Shown: positions 26,572 to 35,449 of the stretch, one piece after another
How positions within the stretch are numbered: the first letter of the stretch is position 1
How the letters are laid out: the number at the start of each line of letters is the position of its first letter
Assembly (NCBI RefSeq): GCF_026913015.1
Contig: NZ_JAPTYD010000015.1
Location: 1 to 64,000, forward strand
Origin: Paracoccus benzoatiresistens
Lineage (GTDB): Bacteria; Pseudomonadota; Alphaproteobacteria; Rhodobacterales; Rhodobacteraceae
Reading direction: 5' to 3'
Length of the DNA stretch: 64,000 bases
Translations under genes and position numbers: made by a program
The notes under the pieces: model-generated
What the model was told of the DNA's origin: nothing
The model's input: the letters and a program-made list of their open reading frames with translations, nothing else
The model's database searches: none

Positions 26572-27489
26572 ATGGCGAAGAAACGGCCCGTCCGCTGGCA
26601 CATCGCCGTGTTTCTGGCACCGGCGGTTCTGGTCTACAGCGCGATCATGATCCTGCCCCTGTTCAGCACGCTGAACCTGTCGCTGTTCACAAGGACCGAC
26701 GGCGGAACGGGCTTCGTGGGCCTGCAGAATTTTCGCACCCTGTTCGGCGATCCCCGCTGGTCAGCGGCGTTCTGGAATGCTCTTGGCAACAACCTGTGGT
26801 TCTTTGCCGTCCACATGCTGGTGCAGAACCCGATCGGCATCCTGCTGGCCGCGCTTCTGTCCTTGCCCAGGCTTCGTTTTTCGGCCTTCTACCGCACCGC
26901 CATCTTCATCCCGACCATCCTCAGCTTTGTCGTCGTGGGCTTCATCTGGAAGCTGATCCTTTCGCCGCTCTGGGGGATCGCGCCGGACCTGCTGGACATG
27001 GTCGGGCTGAAAAGCCTGTTCGCCCCCTGGCTTGGAAAAGAGGAATATGCGCTGACGACGCTGGCGCTGATTTCTGTCTGGCAGTTCGTCGGCATTCCGA
27101 TGATGCTGATCTATGCCGCGCTGCTGTCCATCCCGGATGAGATCATCGAAGCGGCCGAGATGGACGGGATCACCGGCTGGTCGCAGTTCTGGCGCATCAA
27201 GCTGCCACTGATCCTGCCCGCCATCGGCATCATCTCGGTCCTGACCTTTGTCGGCAACTTCAACGCCTTCGACCTGATCTATGTCAGCCAGGGCGCCCTG
27301 GCCGGGCCGAATTTCGCCACCGATATCCTGGGCACCTTTCTTTATCGCACCTTTTTCGGCTTCCAGTTGCAGCTTGGCGATCCGCATATGGGGGCGGCCA
27401 TCGCCACGGCAATGTTCGGTATCATCCTGGTCGGCGTCTGCCTCTATCTTTTCCTGATCCAGACGCGGCTGCGCCGCTATCAGTTCTGA
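26572..27489 (+). CDS. Sugar ABC transporter permease (MalF/UgpA type)
   Basis: 305 residues with six membrane segments (for example IAVFLAPAVLVYSAIMILPL and LVGVCLYLFLI). The cytoplasmic EAA loop that docks on the ATPase is IIEAAEMDGITGWSQFWRIK LPLILP in consensus form. The start at ATG 26572 has AAGGGG upstream. It forms the heterodimeric channel with the permease that begins 10 bp after its stop. Confidence 0.92.
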   Translation: MAKKRPVRWHIAVFLAPAVLVYSAIMILPLFSTLNLSLFTRTDGGTGFVGLQNFRTLFGDPRWSAAFWNALGNNLWFFAVHMLVQNPIGILLAALLSLPRLRFSAFYRTAIFIPTILSFVVVGFIWKLILSPLWGIAPDLLDMVGLKSLFAPWLGKEEYALTTLALISVWQFVGIPMMLIYAALLSIPDEIIEAAEMDGITGWSQFWRIKLPLILPAIGIISVLTFVGNFNAFDLIYVSQGALAGPNFATDILGTFLYRTFFGFQLQLGDPHMGAAIATAMFGIILVGVCLYLFLIQTRLRRYQF

Positions 27490-27499
27490 GGGCAGAGCC

Positions 27500-28339
27500 A
27501 TGAGCCAGACCCGCCACTCCCCCGGCCGCGCCATTGCCGCCCATGCGGTGCTGATCGTCTGGACACTGATCGCGCTGTTCCCGGTCTTCGTGACGGTGGT
27601 GAACAGCTTCAAGTCGAAGAAGGCGATCTTCACGCAGCCCCTGGCGCTGCCGGGGCCTGAAAGCTTCGACCTTGTAGGATATCGGACCGTGGCCAATCAG
27701 GGCGACTTCGTCGCCTATTTCCAGAACTCGCTTGTGGTGACCTGCCTCAGCCTGTTCTGCGTCCTGCTGTTCGGCGCGATGGCGGCCTTCGCGCTGTCGG
27801 AATACCGCTTCCGGGGCAACACCCTGATGGGGCTTTACCTGGCGCTTGGCATCATGATCCCGATCCGCCTGGGCACGGTGGCGATCCTGCAGATGATGGT
27901 GGCGACGGGGCTGGTGAATACGCTGACCGCCTTGGTTCTGGTCTATACGGCGCAAGGCCTTCCCTTGGCAGTGTTTATCCTGTCGGAATTCATGCGATCC
28001 GTCTCGGACGACCTGAAGAATGCCGGACGGATCGACGGGCTGTCGGAATACCGCATCTTCTTTCGGCTGGTGCTGCCGTTGGTCAGGCCCGCCATGGCGA
28101 CGGTGGCGGTCTTCACGATGATCCCGATCTGGAACGACCTGTGGTTTCCGCTGATCCTTGCACCATCCGAATCCACAAAGACCATCACCCTGGGCAGCCA
28201 GGTCTTTCTGGGCCAGTTCGTGTCGAACTGGAACGCCGTTCTGGCAGCGCTGTCGCTTGCGATCCTGCCGGTGCTGGTCCTTTACCTGATCTTTTCCCGG
28301 CAATTGATCCGGGGCATCACCGCAGGAGCCGTCAAATGA
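27500..28339 (+). CDS. Sugar ABC transporter permease (MalG/UgpE type)
   Basis: 279 residues, six membrane segments. The EAA loop is DDLKNAGRIDGLSEYRIFFR followed by LVLPLVRPA; it carries Lys-Asn where E-A-A is usual, a tolerated variation. The C-terminal helix and SRQLIRGITAGAVK tail are standard for MalG-type subunits. The last codons overlap the next gene by 4 bp (ATGA). Confidence 0.92.
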   Translation: MSQTRHSPGRAIAAHAVLIVWTLIALFPVFVTVVNSFKSKKAIFTQPLALPGPESFDLVGYRTVANQGDFVAYFQNSLVVTCLSLFCVLLFGAMAAFALSEYRFRGNTLMGLYLALGIMIPIRLGTVAILQMMVATGLVNTLTALVLVYTAQGLPLAVFILSEFMRSVSDDLKNAGRIDGLSEYRIFFRLVLPLVRPAMATVAVFTMIPIWNDLWFPLILAPSESTKTITLGSQVFLGQFVSNWNAVLAALSLAILPVLVLYLIFSRQLIRGITAGAVK

Positions 28340-29358
28340 TCCGCGTCCTTGTCGCAGGCCTTGGCAACATGGGCCAGAGCCACGCGCTCGCCTATCACAA
28401 GGATCCGAACTGTCAGATCGTCGGGCTGGTGAACCGCGGCCCGCGGCCCCTGGCGGCAGGACTGGAAGGCTATTCCCTTTTCCAGGATTACGCCGAAGCC
28501 CTGGCCGCCACGAAGCCCGACTTGGTCTGCATCGCCACCTATTCCGACAGCCACGCCGATTATGCCGTGGCGGCGATGGAGGCGGGTGCCCATGTCTTTG
28601 TCGAAAAGCCCCTTGCTACCACCGTTGCCGATGCGCAGCGCGTCGTCGATGCCGCCATTCGTCTGGGCCGCAAGCTGGTGGTGGGCTATATCCTGCGCCA
28701 TCACCCAAGCTGGCAGCGCCTGATTGCCGAGGCGCGGGCGCTTGGCGGACCCTATGTCTTTCGCCTGAACCTCAACCAGCAAAGCTCGGGTCCGACCTGG
28801 GAGGTGCACAAGGCGCTGATGCAGACGACGCCGCCCATCGTCGATTGCGGCGTGCATTATGTCGATGTGATGCTGCAGATCACCGACGCCGCCCCTGTCG
28901 AGGTGCGCGGCATGGGCCTGCGGCTGGCCGATGACATCGCGCCCGACATGTACAACTATGGCCATTTCCAGGTTCTGTTCACGGATGGCTCGCTTGGTTG
29001 GTACGAGGCGGGATGGGGGCCGATGATGTCGGATACCGCCTTCTTCGTGAAGGATGTGGTCAGCCCCCGGGGCGCGGTCTCGATCCGCATGCCCGAAAGC
29101 GCGCGGTCGGACGACATCGACACCCATACCCGGACCTCGACCCTCCGGGTGCACCGCGTGGGCCTGGGACATGAGGATCTGTCCATGGCCGACGAGCCGG
29201 GGCATCAGGAGCTCTGCGACCGGGAACAGGCCTTCATGGCCCGCGCCATCGCCGAGGATCTGGATCTTGCGCGCCATATGCAGGATGCCGTGCGCTCGCT
29301 GGCCATCTGCCTTGCGGCGGATCAAAGCGTGCGGACCGGCCGGATCGTGACACTGTAA
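28336..29358 (+). CDS. Gfo/Idh/MocA family NAD(P)-dependent oxidoreductase
   Basis: 340 residues. The N-terminal Rossmann fold is VLVAGLGNMGQSHALAYHKD (~4-23), with CIATYSDSHADYAVAAMEAG and the signature VFVEKPLATTV, where the EKP lysine is catalytic. The C-terminal domain has VDCGVHYVDVMLQIT with the expected D-x-x-x-H pattern. Family members oxidise or dehydrate sugars, often 3- or 1-position hydroxyls. Being inside the importer operon, between permease and ATPase genes, it probably modifies the imported sugar or its derivative. The reaction is not deducible. Confidence 0.87.
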   Translation: MIRVLVAGLGNMGQSHALAYHKDPNCQIVGLVNRGPRPLAAGLEGYSLFQDYAEALAATKPDLVCIATYSDSHADYAVAAMEAGAHVFVEKPLATTVADAQRVVDAAIRLGRKLVVGYILRHHPSWQRLIAEARALGGPYVFRLNLNQQSSGPTWEVHKALMQTTPPIVDCGVHYVDVMLQITDAAPVEVRGMGLRLADDIAPDMYNYGHFQVLFTDGSLGWYEAGWGPMMSDTAFFVKDVVSPRGAVSIRMPESARSDDIDTHTRTSTLRVHRVGLGHEDLSMADEPGHQELCDREQAFMARAIAEDLDLARHMQDAVRSLAICLAADQSVRTGRIVTL

Positions 29359-29368
29359 GGGACGTGGA

Positions 29369-30367
29369 ATGGGCCAGCTAAGTCTTTCCGGCGTGACGAA
29401 GAACTTCGGCCCTGTCGAGGTGATCAAGGGCGTGGACCTTGGGGTGGCGGATGGCGAATTCTGTGTCTTCGTCGGCCCCTCGGGCTGCGGAAAATCCACG
29501 CTTCTGCGGATGATCGCCGGGCTGGAGGATGTCACCGGCGGCACCGTGGCTCTGGACGGGCGCGACATCACCGACGTGCCGCCCGCCCGCCGCGAGATCG
29601 CCATGGTCTTCCAGTCCTATGCCCTTTACCCGCACCTGACGGTTCGCGACAACATGGGGCTGGCGCTGAAGCAGGCGGGCCGCCCCCGGGCCGAAATCCG
29701 CGCAGCGACCGAACGCGCCGCCGCCATGCTGTTGCTGGACGCGCTTCTGGATCGCCGCCCGGCCGAGCTTTCCGGCGGGCAGCGCCAGCGCGTCGCGATC
29801 GGCCGGGCCATCGTGCGACGCCCGAAGCTTTTCCTGTTCGACGAGCCGCTTTCGAACCTGGACGCCGCGCTGCGCGTCCAGACCAGAATCGAGATCGCCA
29901 AGCTTCACCGCGAACTGGGCGCGACCATGGTCTATGTCACCCATGACCAGATCGAGGCCATGACGCTGGCCGACAAGATCGTGGTGCTGCGGGCAGGCCA
30001 GGTCGAACAGATCGGCGCCCCGATGGAGTTGTACAACGACCCTGACAATACCTTCGTGGCAGGGTTCATCGGCTCGCCGCAGATGAACTTCCTGAAATCC
30101 GGCGCCTTGGGCCTGTCCTCGCACAGCGCGGGCATCCGACCCGAGGAATTGCGTCTTGGCGACATCCCGGGCGCGATCAGCGGCACGGTCAGCCATGTCG
30201 AACGGCTGGGCGGCGAAACCCTTGTCTATGTCCATACCGAGGATCACGGCCTTCTGACCGCAAGGCTGTTTGGCGAGCACAACCGCGCCGTGGGCAGCGA
30301 ACTGGGCATCACCTTCGACCCGGCGCGATTGTTCCACTTCGATCAGGCCGGCCGTCGCTTGCGCTGA
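29369..30367 (+). CDS. Sugar ABC transporter ATP-binding protein (UgpC/MalK type)
   Basis: 332 residues. It carries Walker A GPSGCGKSTL (~37-46), Q-loop MVFQSYALYPHL, signature LSGGQRQRVAIGRA, Walker B LFLFDEPLSNLDAAL and switch THDQIEAMTLAD. The C-terminal regulatory OB/TOBE domain is shorter than in typical 350-370 residue members. It energises the two permeases above and completes a full importer in one transcript. It starts 10 bp after the oxidoreductase, with GGGACG-type ribosome site. Confidence 0.94.
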   Translation: MGQLSLSGVTKNFGPVEVIKGVDLGVADGEFCVFVGPSGCGKSTLLRMIAGLEDVTGGTVALDGRDITDVPPARREIAMVFQSYALYPHLTVRDNMGLALKQAGRPRAEIRAATERAAAMLLLDALLDRRPAELSGGQRQRVAIGRAIVRRPKLFLFDEPLSNLDAALRVQTRIEIAKLHRELGATMVYVTHDQIEAMTLADKIVVLRAGQVEQIGAPMELYNDPDNTFVAGFIGSPQMNFLKSGALGLSSHSAGIRPEELRLGDIPGAISGTVSHVERLGGETLVYVHTEDHGLLTARLFGEHNRAVGSELGITFDPARLFHFDQAGRRLR

Positions 30368-30828
30368 CGGTGCTGATTAGCGGTGACGTTCGGGCCAGTC
30401 CTCGCCAGCGATGGGATGGCCTGTCTGCATCATGCTGGCGAACGGCGGAACAAGCCAGCAGCCATCATGTTCTTTGCCCTGTGCGAGGAAAGCCAACGGC
30501 CTATCCCGAAAGATTTGAGGGGCAACAGTGCCGGCAGACGCTGGCCGATTGCGTGGTGATGAGAAATCAGACCACGGACGCGACGGCGCGACACCGAGCA
30601 GAACGTCGTTGCCGCGCCGAGGGGCGGAAATGTTCCTGCCGTCGAACGCGACGGTATCAGATCCTTTCTTCCTTCAAGGCTCGTGTCCCCGATGTTGTCC
30701 TTCCAAGTCCGTCCCGCCGGTGCGGAAATGCTTGTCGCGCTGAGGGTGATAGCCCACAACGGCACTGGCAGGACATCATGCGATCAGGCGCTTCGATTGT
30801 CTGGCTCAGCTGATCAAGAGGAGAGATC
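30368..30828. other. Spacer between the sugar operon and the PLP enzyme
   Basis: About 460 bp. One long open frame (30370-30813, +) has arginine- and serine-rich, low-quality translation with no domain and no ribosome site, so I do not call it. A strong ribosome site (AAGAGGAGAG) lies at the right end, just before the next gene. Nothing else is visible. Confidence 0.45.
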
Positions 30829-32115
30829 ATGACCAAGACCTGGGGTTTTGACACCACCGCCATTCACGCGGGCGCCGAGCCCGATCCGGCTACCGGCGCG
30901 CGGCAGGTGCCCATCTACCAGACAACGGCATATGTCTTCAAAGACGCGGCCCATGCCGCACGGCTCTTCGGCTTGCAGGAGGTCGGTTACATCTACTCCC
31001 GCCTGACCAACCCGACGGTAAGCGCGCTGCAGTCACGGATCGCCGCGATGGAAGGCGGCGCAGGCGCGGTCTGCTGCTCCTCCGGCCACGCCGCGCAGAT
31101 CCTGGCCCTTTTCCCGCTGATGGGGCCGGGCAAGAATATCGTCGCCTCGACCCGGCTTTATGGCGGAACCATCACGCAGTTCAGCCAGACCATCAAGCGC
31201 TTCGGATGGGGCGTGAAATTCGTGGATCTGGACGATCTGGATGCGCTGCGCACGGCCATCGATGACGACACCCGCGCGATCTTCTGCGAGTCGATCAGCA
31301 ATCCGGGAGGCTATGTCACCGATATCCCCGAAGTGGCCAGGATCGCCGATGCCGCAGGTCTGCCGCTGATCGTCGACAACACGCTTGGCACTCCGTATCT
31401 CTGCAAGCCGATCGAGATGGGCGCGACGCTTGTCGTTCACAGCCTGACCAAATACATGACCGGAAACGGCACCGTGACGGGCGGCGTGGTGGTCGACAGC
31501 GGCAAGTTCGACTGGTCCGCCTCGGGCAAGTTCCCGAGCCTGTCCGAACCGGAACCCGCGTATCACGGCCTGAAGTTCCACGAGACATTCGGCAGCCTTG
31601 CCTTCACCTTCCACGGGATCGCGATCGGGCTGCGCGATCTCGGCATGACGATGAACCCGCAAGCCGCGCATTACACGCTGATGGGGATTGAGACACTTGG
31701 CCTGCGCATGGCAAAGCATGTCGAGAACGCCCGGAAAGTCGCCGAATGGCTGGAGGGAGATGCGCGCGTGGCTTCCGTCACCTATGCGGGGCTGGCTTCC
31801 TCGCCATGGAACGCCACTGCAAGGCGGGTCTATCCCAAGGGGACCGGGGCGCTGTTCACCTTCTCGATCAAGGGCGGCTACGAGGCGGCGGTGAAGTTCG
31901 TCGACAATCTGAAGCTGTTCAGCCATGTCGCGAACCTGGGGGACGCACGGTCCCTGGTGATCCATTCGGCCTCCACGACACACAGCCAGCTGACGGATGC
32001 CCAGAAGATCGCGGCAGGTGCAGGCCCCGATGTCGTGCGGCTTTCGATCGGGATCGAGGATGTCGGTGACATCATTGCCGATCTCGATCAGGCCCTTGCA
32101 GAGGCTTCCAGATAG
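30829..32115 (+). CDS. O-acetylhomoserine sulfhydrylase/cystathionine gamma-synthase family PLP enzyme
   Basis: 428 residues, Cys/Met metabolism PLP family. It shows GFDTTAIHAGAEPDPATGAR at the start, YIYSRLTNPTVSALQSRIA, and the PLP lysine in HSLTKYMTGNGT. The AGLPLIVDNTLGTPYLCKP segment provides the PLP-ring Asp. Length and opening fit MetY-type enzymes, which make homocysteine from O-acetylhomoserine and sulfide. The absence of other met genes nearby leaves methionine gamma-lyase-like activity possible. The start has AGAGGAGAG 4-12 nt upstream. Confidence 0.85.
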   Translation: MTKTWGFDTTAIHAGAEPDPATGARQVPIYQTTAYVFKDAAHAARLFGLQEVGYIYSRLTNPTVSALQSRIAAMEGGAGAVCCSSGHAAQILALFPLMGPGKNIVASTRLYGGTITQFSQTIKRFGWGVKFVDLDDLDALRTAIDDDTRAIFCESISNPGGYVTDIPEVARIADAAGLPLIVDNTLGTPYLCKPIEMGATLVVHSLTKYMTGNGTVTGGVVVDSGKFDWSASGKFPSLSEPEPAYHGLKFHETFGSLAFTFHGIAIGLRDLGMTMNPQAAHYTLMGIETLGLRMAKHVENARKVAEWLEGDARVASVTYAGLASSPWNATARRVYPKGTGALFTFSIKGGYEAAVKFVDNLKLFSHVANLGDARSLVIHSASTTHSQLTDAQKIAAGAGPDVVRLSIGIEDVGDIIADLDQALAEASR

Positions 32116-32328
32116 GACGGAAGGCCCGGAAGCATTTGCGCGGCAGGCGTCGCGCAGATGCGGTGAACGGGCTGCGCGGCCCATCGAAGCGACCCGCGTG
32201 ATGTTGCTCTTTGCGAAACGCCTTTGCGAGGACGACACCAGCCTGAAGGCCGCAGGGCGCTGGCCGCGCCCGGCAACCGATCTGGCCATCCAAGCACAGG
32301 CCGCACCCTCGCGTCTTTCCGGCCGGGT

Positions 32329-33915
32329 TCAGGCCACCGCGGCTTGCCTTCTTCGCCGGCCCGTTGCGGCGCCAGCCGCGATGGCGCCGGCGATGTCGAA
32401 GCAGGCCGTGATTCCCTGAACGAATGGCCGGTCGTGCATCAGGTAGGGGATGGATGCCAGCAACAGCTGTTCTTCATACCCGGGCACGCCGATCAGGCTG
32501 TAATCCTCGGCCACCTCGGGCACTTCATGCCCGCCCGCCAGCAGGGCCTGGCGTAGCGTCGGGAAGGGCATGTCCTTGCTGGTCAGCGCCTTTTGACCGC
32601 GTGCATCAATGAATACTTCGAAGACATGCTGTCCCGTGTCGGTCTCGATCACGGTCCGGGATGCTTCGCGCTTGAGGTCGTAATCCTCGCCAAGCGGAAG
32701 GATCGACAATATCCCGGCATCGCGCAGGGCAAGCAACCGCCGGATGGATTCGGATGGCACGGCGGCATAATTATCGACGAAGACCTTCTTGAGCCCCGCA
32801 TCGAACCTCTCGCGGTCAGCGTCCGGCATCTCCGAGACAATGCCCTCGACCTTCTCGTGCATCCGCAGCAGGGCGTAGCGCCAGGGGATGGTAACCTTGT
32901 CCGCCTTGTTGCGCTCGACCTCGTCAAGGTTCTCGCGCGCCCAGCGGAAGGGATCGGCGGCCTGGCGGGCGGCGAAATAGGCCGCGGCGAAGGAGTCGGC
33001 GTCAAGGCCAGCCAGGCCGCTGCGCAGGGCGTAGGCGGGATCAGCATGAACAATCTCGGCGCGAACAAGATCAAACACCGCGTCCAGCGGACTGGCGGCC
33101 GAAGCGCAGCCGGCCACGGCTGCATCGGTCAGGACCGTCAGCGGCTGGTAGGGGATCGGGCAGTAGAAGTCTGCCTCGGGCAGGATGCCCGACCGCGACA
33201 TCAAGGTGATGTGCAGATCCGTGTCGGCTGCAATCTCGAAGCGGAGGTCTTCGCCCTTTCTTCGGAACCGGCCGTGCTGGTTCACAACCGCCATGGCGGC
33301 GTCAATCGAACTGAGCGACGTGCCCATGATGCCGACCGGCACTGCCGGGACTTCCGCCGTGATGAGGCCGGACCACGGGCTTGGAAAGTAGCTTCGGGTG
33401 GCCTCGTCCTCATCGGGGAAGTCATGTCCCGTGGCCAGGATCACGCGGGCAAAAGGGCCATGCCACCCGTCCGCCGTCTTCACCTGGAGAACCTCTTGAT
33501 GCGGGACGATGTCAAGCACCTCGGTGCTCTCATGGATGTCGATGCGGTGGCCGGCCGCCCGCGCCCCGTCTGCGAGCGTCAGGAGCTGGTCGCGGTAATA
33601 CTCTCCAAGCAGGAGGCGGGGCGTGAACTGGCGATCATCGAGGTCCTCGGCTTCCAGCCCATAGGAGGCCAGGCGTGCCGCAGGCTGGGCTTGCAGCCAG
33701 TCCAAGTAGGGCTGGACAACGGGTGGGATCTCGATGCTCGCGATATTGGCGAGCATCGACTTGCTGGAGTTCTCGGGGGAATAGGGCATGCCGATGCCGG
33801 CTTTCTCGCCCTTCTCGAACATCGTGACCGCCAGCGGCTGGCCCGTTTCCAGAAGCTGCCGAAGGCAGTAGATGCCCGTAGGGCCAGTGCCGACAATGGC
33901 GATATTCTTCAACAT
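32329..33915 (-). CDS. FAD/NAD(P)-binding protein (FAD-NAD(P)-binding_9 type)
   Basis: 528 residues. The N-terminal dinucleotide fold reads NIAIVGTGPTGIYCLRQLLE (~3-22), then KAGIGMPYSPENSSKSMLAN and IEIPPVVQPYLDWL, as in the HcaT-/SidA-like FAD-NAD(P)-binding_9 family. A second segment, FARVILATGHDFPDED and VPVGIMGTSLSSIDAAM, follows. It is probably a flavin-dependent oxidoreductase; family function is unknown. I start at ATG 33913-33915, with GAGAG ~9 nt upstream; ATG 33919-33921 adds two residues. It stands alone on the minus strand, convergent with the PLP enzyme. Confidence 0.78.
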   Translation of the reverse strand: MLKNIAIVGTGPTGIYCLRQLLETGQPLAVTMFEKGEKAGIGMPYSPENSSKSMLANIASIEIPPVVQPYLDWLQAQPAARLASYGLEAEDLDDRQFTPRLLLGEYYRDQLLTLADGARAAGHRIDIHESTEVLDIVPHQEVLQVKTADGWHGPFARVILATGHDFPDEDEATRSYFPSPWSGLITAEVPAVPVGIMGTSLSSIDAAMAVVNQHGRFRRKGEDLRFEIAADTDLHITLMSRSGILPEADFYCPIPYQPLTVLTDAAVAGCASAASPLDAVFDLVRAEIVHADPAYALRSGLAGLDADSFAAAYFAARQAADPFRWARENLDEVERNKADKVTIPWRYALLRMHEKVEGIVSEMPDADRERFDAGLKKVFVDNYAAVPSESIRRLLALRDAGILSILPLGEDYDLKREASRTVIETDTGQHVFEVFIDARGQKALTSKDMPFPTLRQALLAGGHEVPEVAEDYSLIGVPGYEEQLLLASIPYLMHDRPFVQGITACFDIAGAIAAGAATGRRRRQAAVA

Positions 33916-34052
33916 AATCATCTCTCAATGCGCTTGCCGGAACGCGGCCCGGGCAGGCCGGTTCCGGCGCCCGGCGCTGATCAACCGATGTTTTGTCTTT
34001 GCGGACAGGATGGCAGCACCCATATCGGGTTCTCATTTCTCAGGAGGTTTCC

Positions 34053-34244
34053 TTGGCCAACATCTTCAGGCTCGTGAAGCTCGCACGGACCGCATACAAG
34101 GTCGTGCCGGTCGTCATTCCGATAGGGCTTGCTGTCGCGAAATACGCGCAGTCCAGGTTGAGCAAGGATGTCGCCCGCAGCGACGCATCAACCCCCGCCT
34201 TGAATCGTGAGCAGCAAGACGACCGAACCGACAAGCGTAGCTAG
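34053..34244 (+). CDS. Small hydrophobic protein, TTG start
   Basis: A 63-codon frame beginning TTG, preceded by a strong CAGGAGG 5 nt upstream. The product is LANIFRLVKLARTAYKVVPV then VIPIGLAVAKYAQSRLSKDV and a charged tail. One amphipathic or membrane segment (~16-31) precedes a basic, then polar, C-terminus. I do not recognise a family. The ribosome site and hydrophobicity support it; the length and rare start do not. Confidence 0.45.
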   Translation: MANIFRLVKLARTAYKVVPVVIPIGLAVAKYAQSRLSKDVARSDASTPALNREQQDDRTDKRS

Positions 34245-34453
34245 GAAGGCAAGGATCACCAGGGCCATGCAGCCGCTGGCCGCTGCGGCCGTGACCGTTC
34301 TCCGTGCTGCGCTTGAATGTGCGGCTGTGACGGCTCGGATGCCGTTCGGGCGCACCAGACGGCGGACGCGACGCCGTGAGCCGCTGGAGGAAAAGATGGT
34401 GCGGGCCGCCGACCGCTGCCCGGTGGGGCGCCGGCATGGCAGGCGGAAAGGAG

Positions 34454-34474
34454 CCGGGCGCTTGTCGCGCCCGG
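34454..34474 (-). terminator. Hairpin downstream of the periplasmic ridA
   Basis: CCGGGCGC, loop TTGTC, GCGCCCGG: a perfect 8-bp GC stem. It lies 12 bp beyond the stop of the minus-strand ridA-type gene. The T-tract on the minus strand is weak (GCTCCTTTCC), so it may be a 3' stabiliser rather than a strong terminator. Confidence 0.5.
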
Positions 34475-34485
34475 TCCGCCACGCC

Positions 34486-34977
34486 TCAGGGGCGCACGGC
34501 CGTCACCTCCAGTTCGACCAGCCAGCCCGGATTGACCAGCGCATCCACCACCATGGCCGAGCGGACGGGCAGGTTCGGCTGCTCCTCGGTCCCGAAGAAC
34601 TGCGAATAACCTTTCATGAAGCCGTCGAAATCCACCGCCTCGCCTTCCGGGGCGACCAGGAAGGCCTGCATCTTGATGATGTCGCCTAACGATATGCCCA
34701 TGCCTTCAAGCTGCGCCTTGATGCGGTTCATGACGGAAACGGTCTGTTCCTCGGTCGTGCCATAGGCCTCGACACTGGTCTTGTCCGCGCCTTCGTTGAT
34801 GACCGAAGGCACCGTGCCGCTGAGGTAGACGGTGGTCTTGCCCGCCGGCACCTCGACCGCCTGCAGGATCGGGAAATCCGAATTGGGGATCGGATGGCGG
34901 GTGACGTCCTGGGCCAGGACCGGCAGTGCGGTCAGGGGCAGCACGGTCAGGGCGGCGGCGGTCTTCAGGAATGTCAT
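34486..34977 (-). CDS. Periplasmic RidA family protein
   Basis: 163 residues with a Sec signal peptide (TAAALTVLPLTALPVLA, cleavage near 22), which is unusual because most RidA proteins are cytosolic. The RidA core is visible: VYLSGTVPSVI, QTVSVMNRIKAQLEGMGISL then GDIIKMQAFLV, and PVRSAMVVDAL with the Arg-Ser that binds the substrate carboxylate. RidA hydrolyses imines to ketones plus ammonia. It is the third gene after a Tat-exported amine oxidase and a cytochrome c, exactly where an imine product would appear. Confidence 0.85.
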   Translation of the reverse strand: MTFLKTAAALTVLPLTALPVLAQDVTRHPIPNSDFPILQAVEVPAGKTTVYLSGTVPSVINEGADKTSVEAYGTTEEQTVSVMNRIKAQLEGMGISLGDIIKMQAFLVAPEGEAVDFDGFMKGYSQFFGTEEQPNLPVRSAMVVDALVNPGWLVELEVTAVRP

Positions 34978-35033
34978 AGTCTTGTCCTTGCTTGTGGTTC
35001 AAAGGGGCGGGCGCGGACGCCCGGCCCAGGGGT

Positions 35034-35438
35034 TCAGCGCGCGGCGGCGACGCTTTCGGCGGTCGCGGGGTCCTCGGCATAGCCGTTGCCGAAGCTGGTG
35101 CGGATATAGTTCACCACGGCTGCGACCTGCGCGTCATCCAGAAGATCGCCCAGGGGCGGCATCGCCTTCTGGCCGTGGGTGACGACATGGACCGGGTAGT
35201 CGGCCGCCAGCAGGTTCTCGTTTCCGGCCAGGGCGGGATAGAGGCCCGCGCCGACGGCCCCCTGCCCTTCCGGCATGTGGCAGGCCGCGCAAAGGGCGTC
35301 ATAGATCGCCTTGCCGTCGGTCTGGGTCAGCTTCGACGGATCCTCGAACCAGCCGGCCGTGTCGGGGCGCGCGTCCTGCGCCAGAGCCGGCAGCGCGGTC
35401 AGGCCGATCATCGCCAGCGGATAAAGCATGAATTTCAT
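35034..35438 (-). CDS. Class I periplasmic cytochrome c
   Basis: 134 residues. Signal peptide (MLYPLAMIGLTALPALA, cleavage near 20), one haem site CAACH at 50-54 and a likely methionine ligand at Met93 in KAMPPLG. The surrounding AIYDALCAACHMPEGQG and DDAQVAAVVNYIRTSFGNGY are typical of monohaem cytochromes paired with dehydrogenases. It lies 11 bp downstream of the amine oxidase and 56 bp upstream of the periplasmic RidA gene. Likely role: electron acceptor for the flavoenzyme. Confidence 0.9.
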   Translation of the reverse strand: MKFMLYPLAMIGLTALPALAQDARPDTAGWFEDPSKLTQTDGKAIYDALCAACHMPEGQGAVGAGLYPALAGNENLLAADYPVHVVTHGQKAMPPLGDLLDDAQVAAVVNYIRTSFGNGYAEDPATAESVAAAR

Positions 35439-35449
35439 CGTGTCGCTCC

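Noticed and set aside
30370..30813. 147-codon plus-strand frame with possible transposase-like cysteine-rich end
   Set aside because: Translation is Arg/Ser-rich with no continuous match to a transposase, and no ribosome site. A vague likeness to the C-terminal region of DDE transposases did not hold over more than a few residues.
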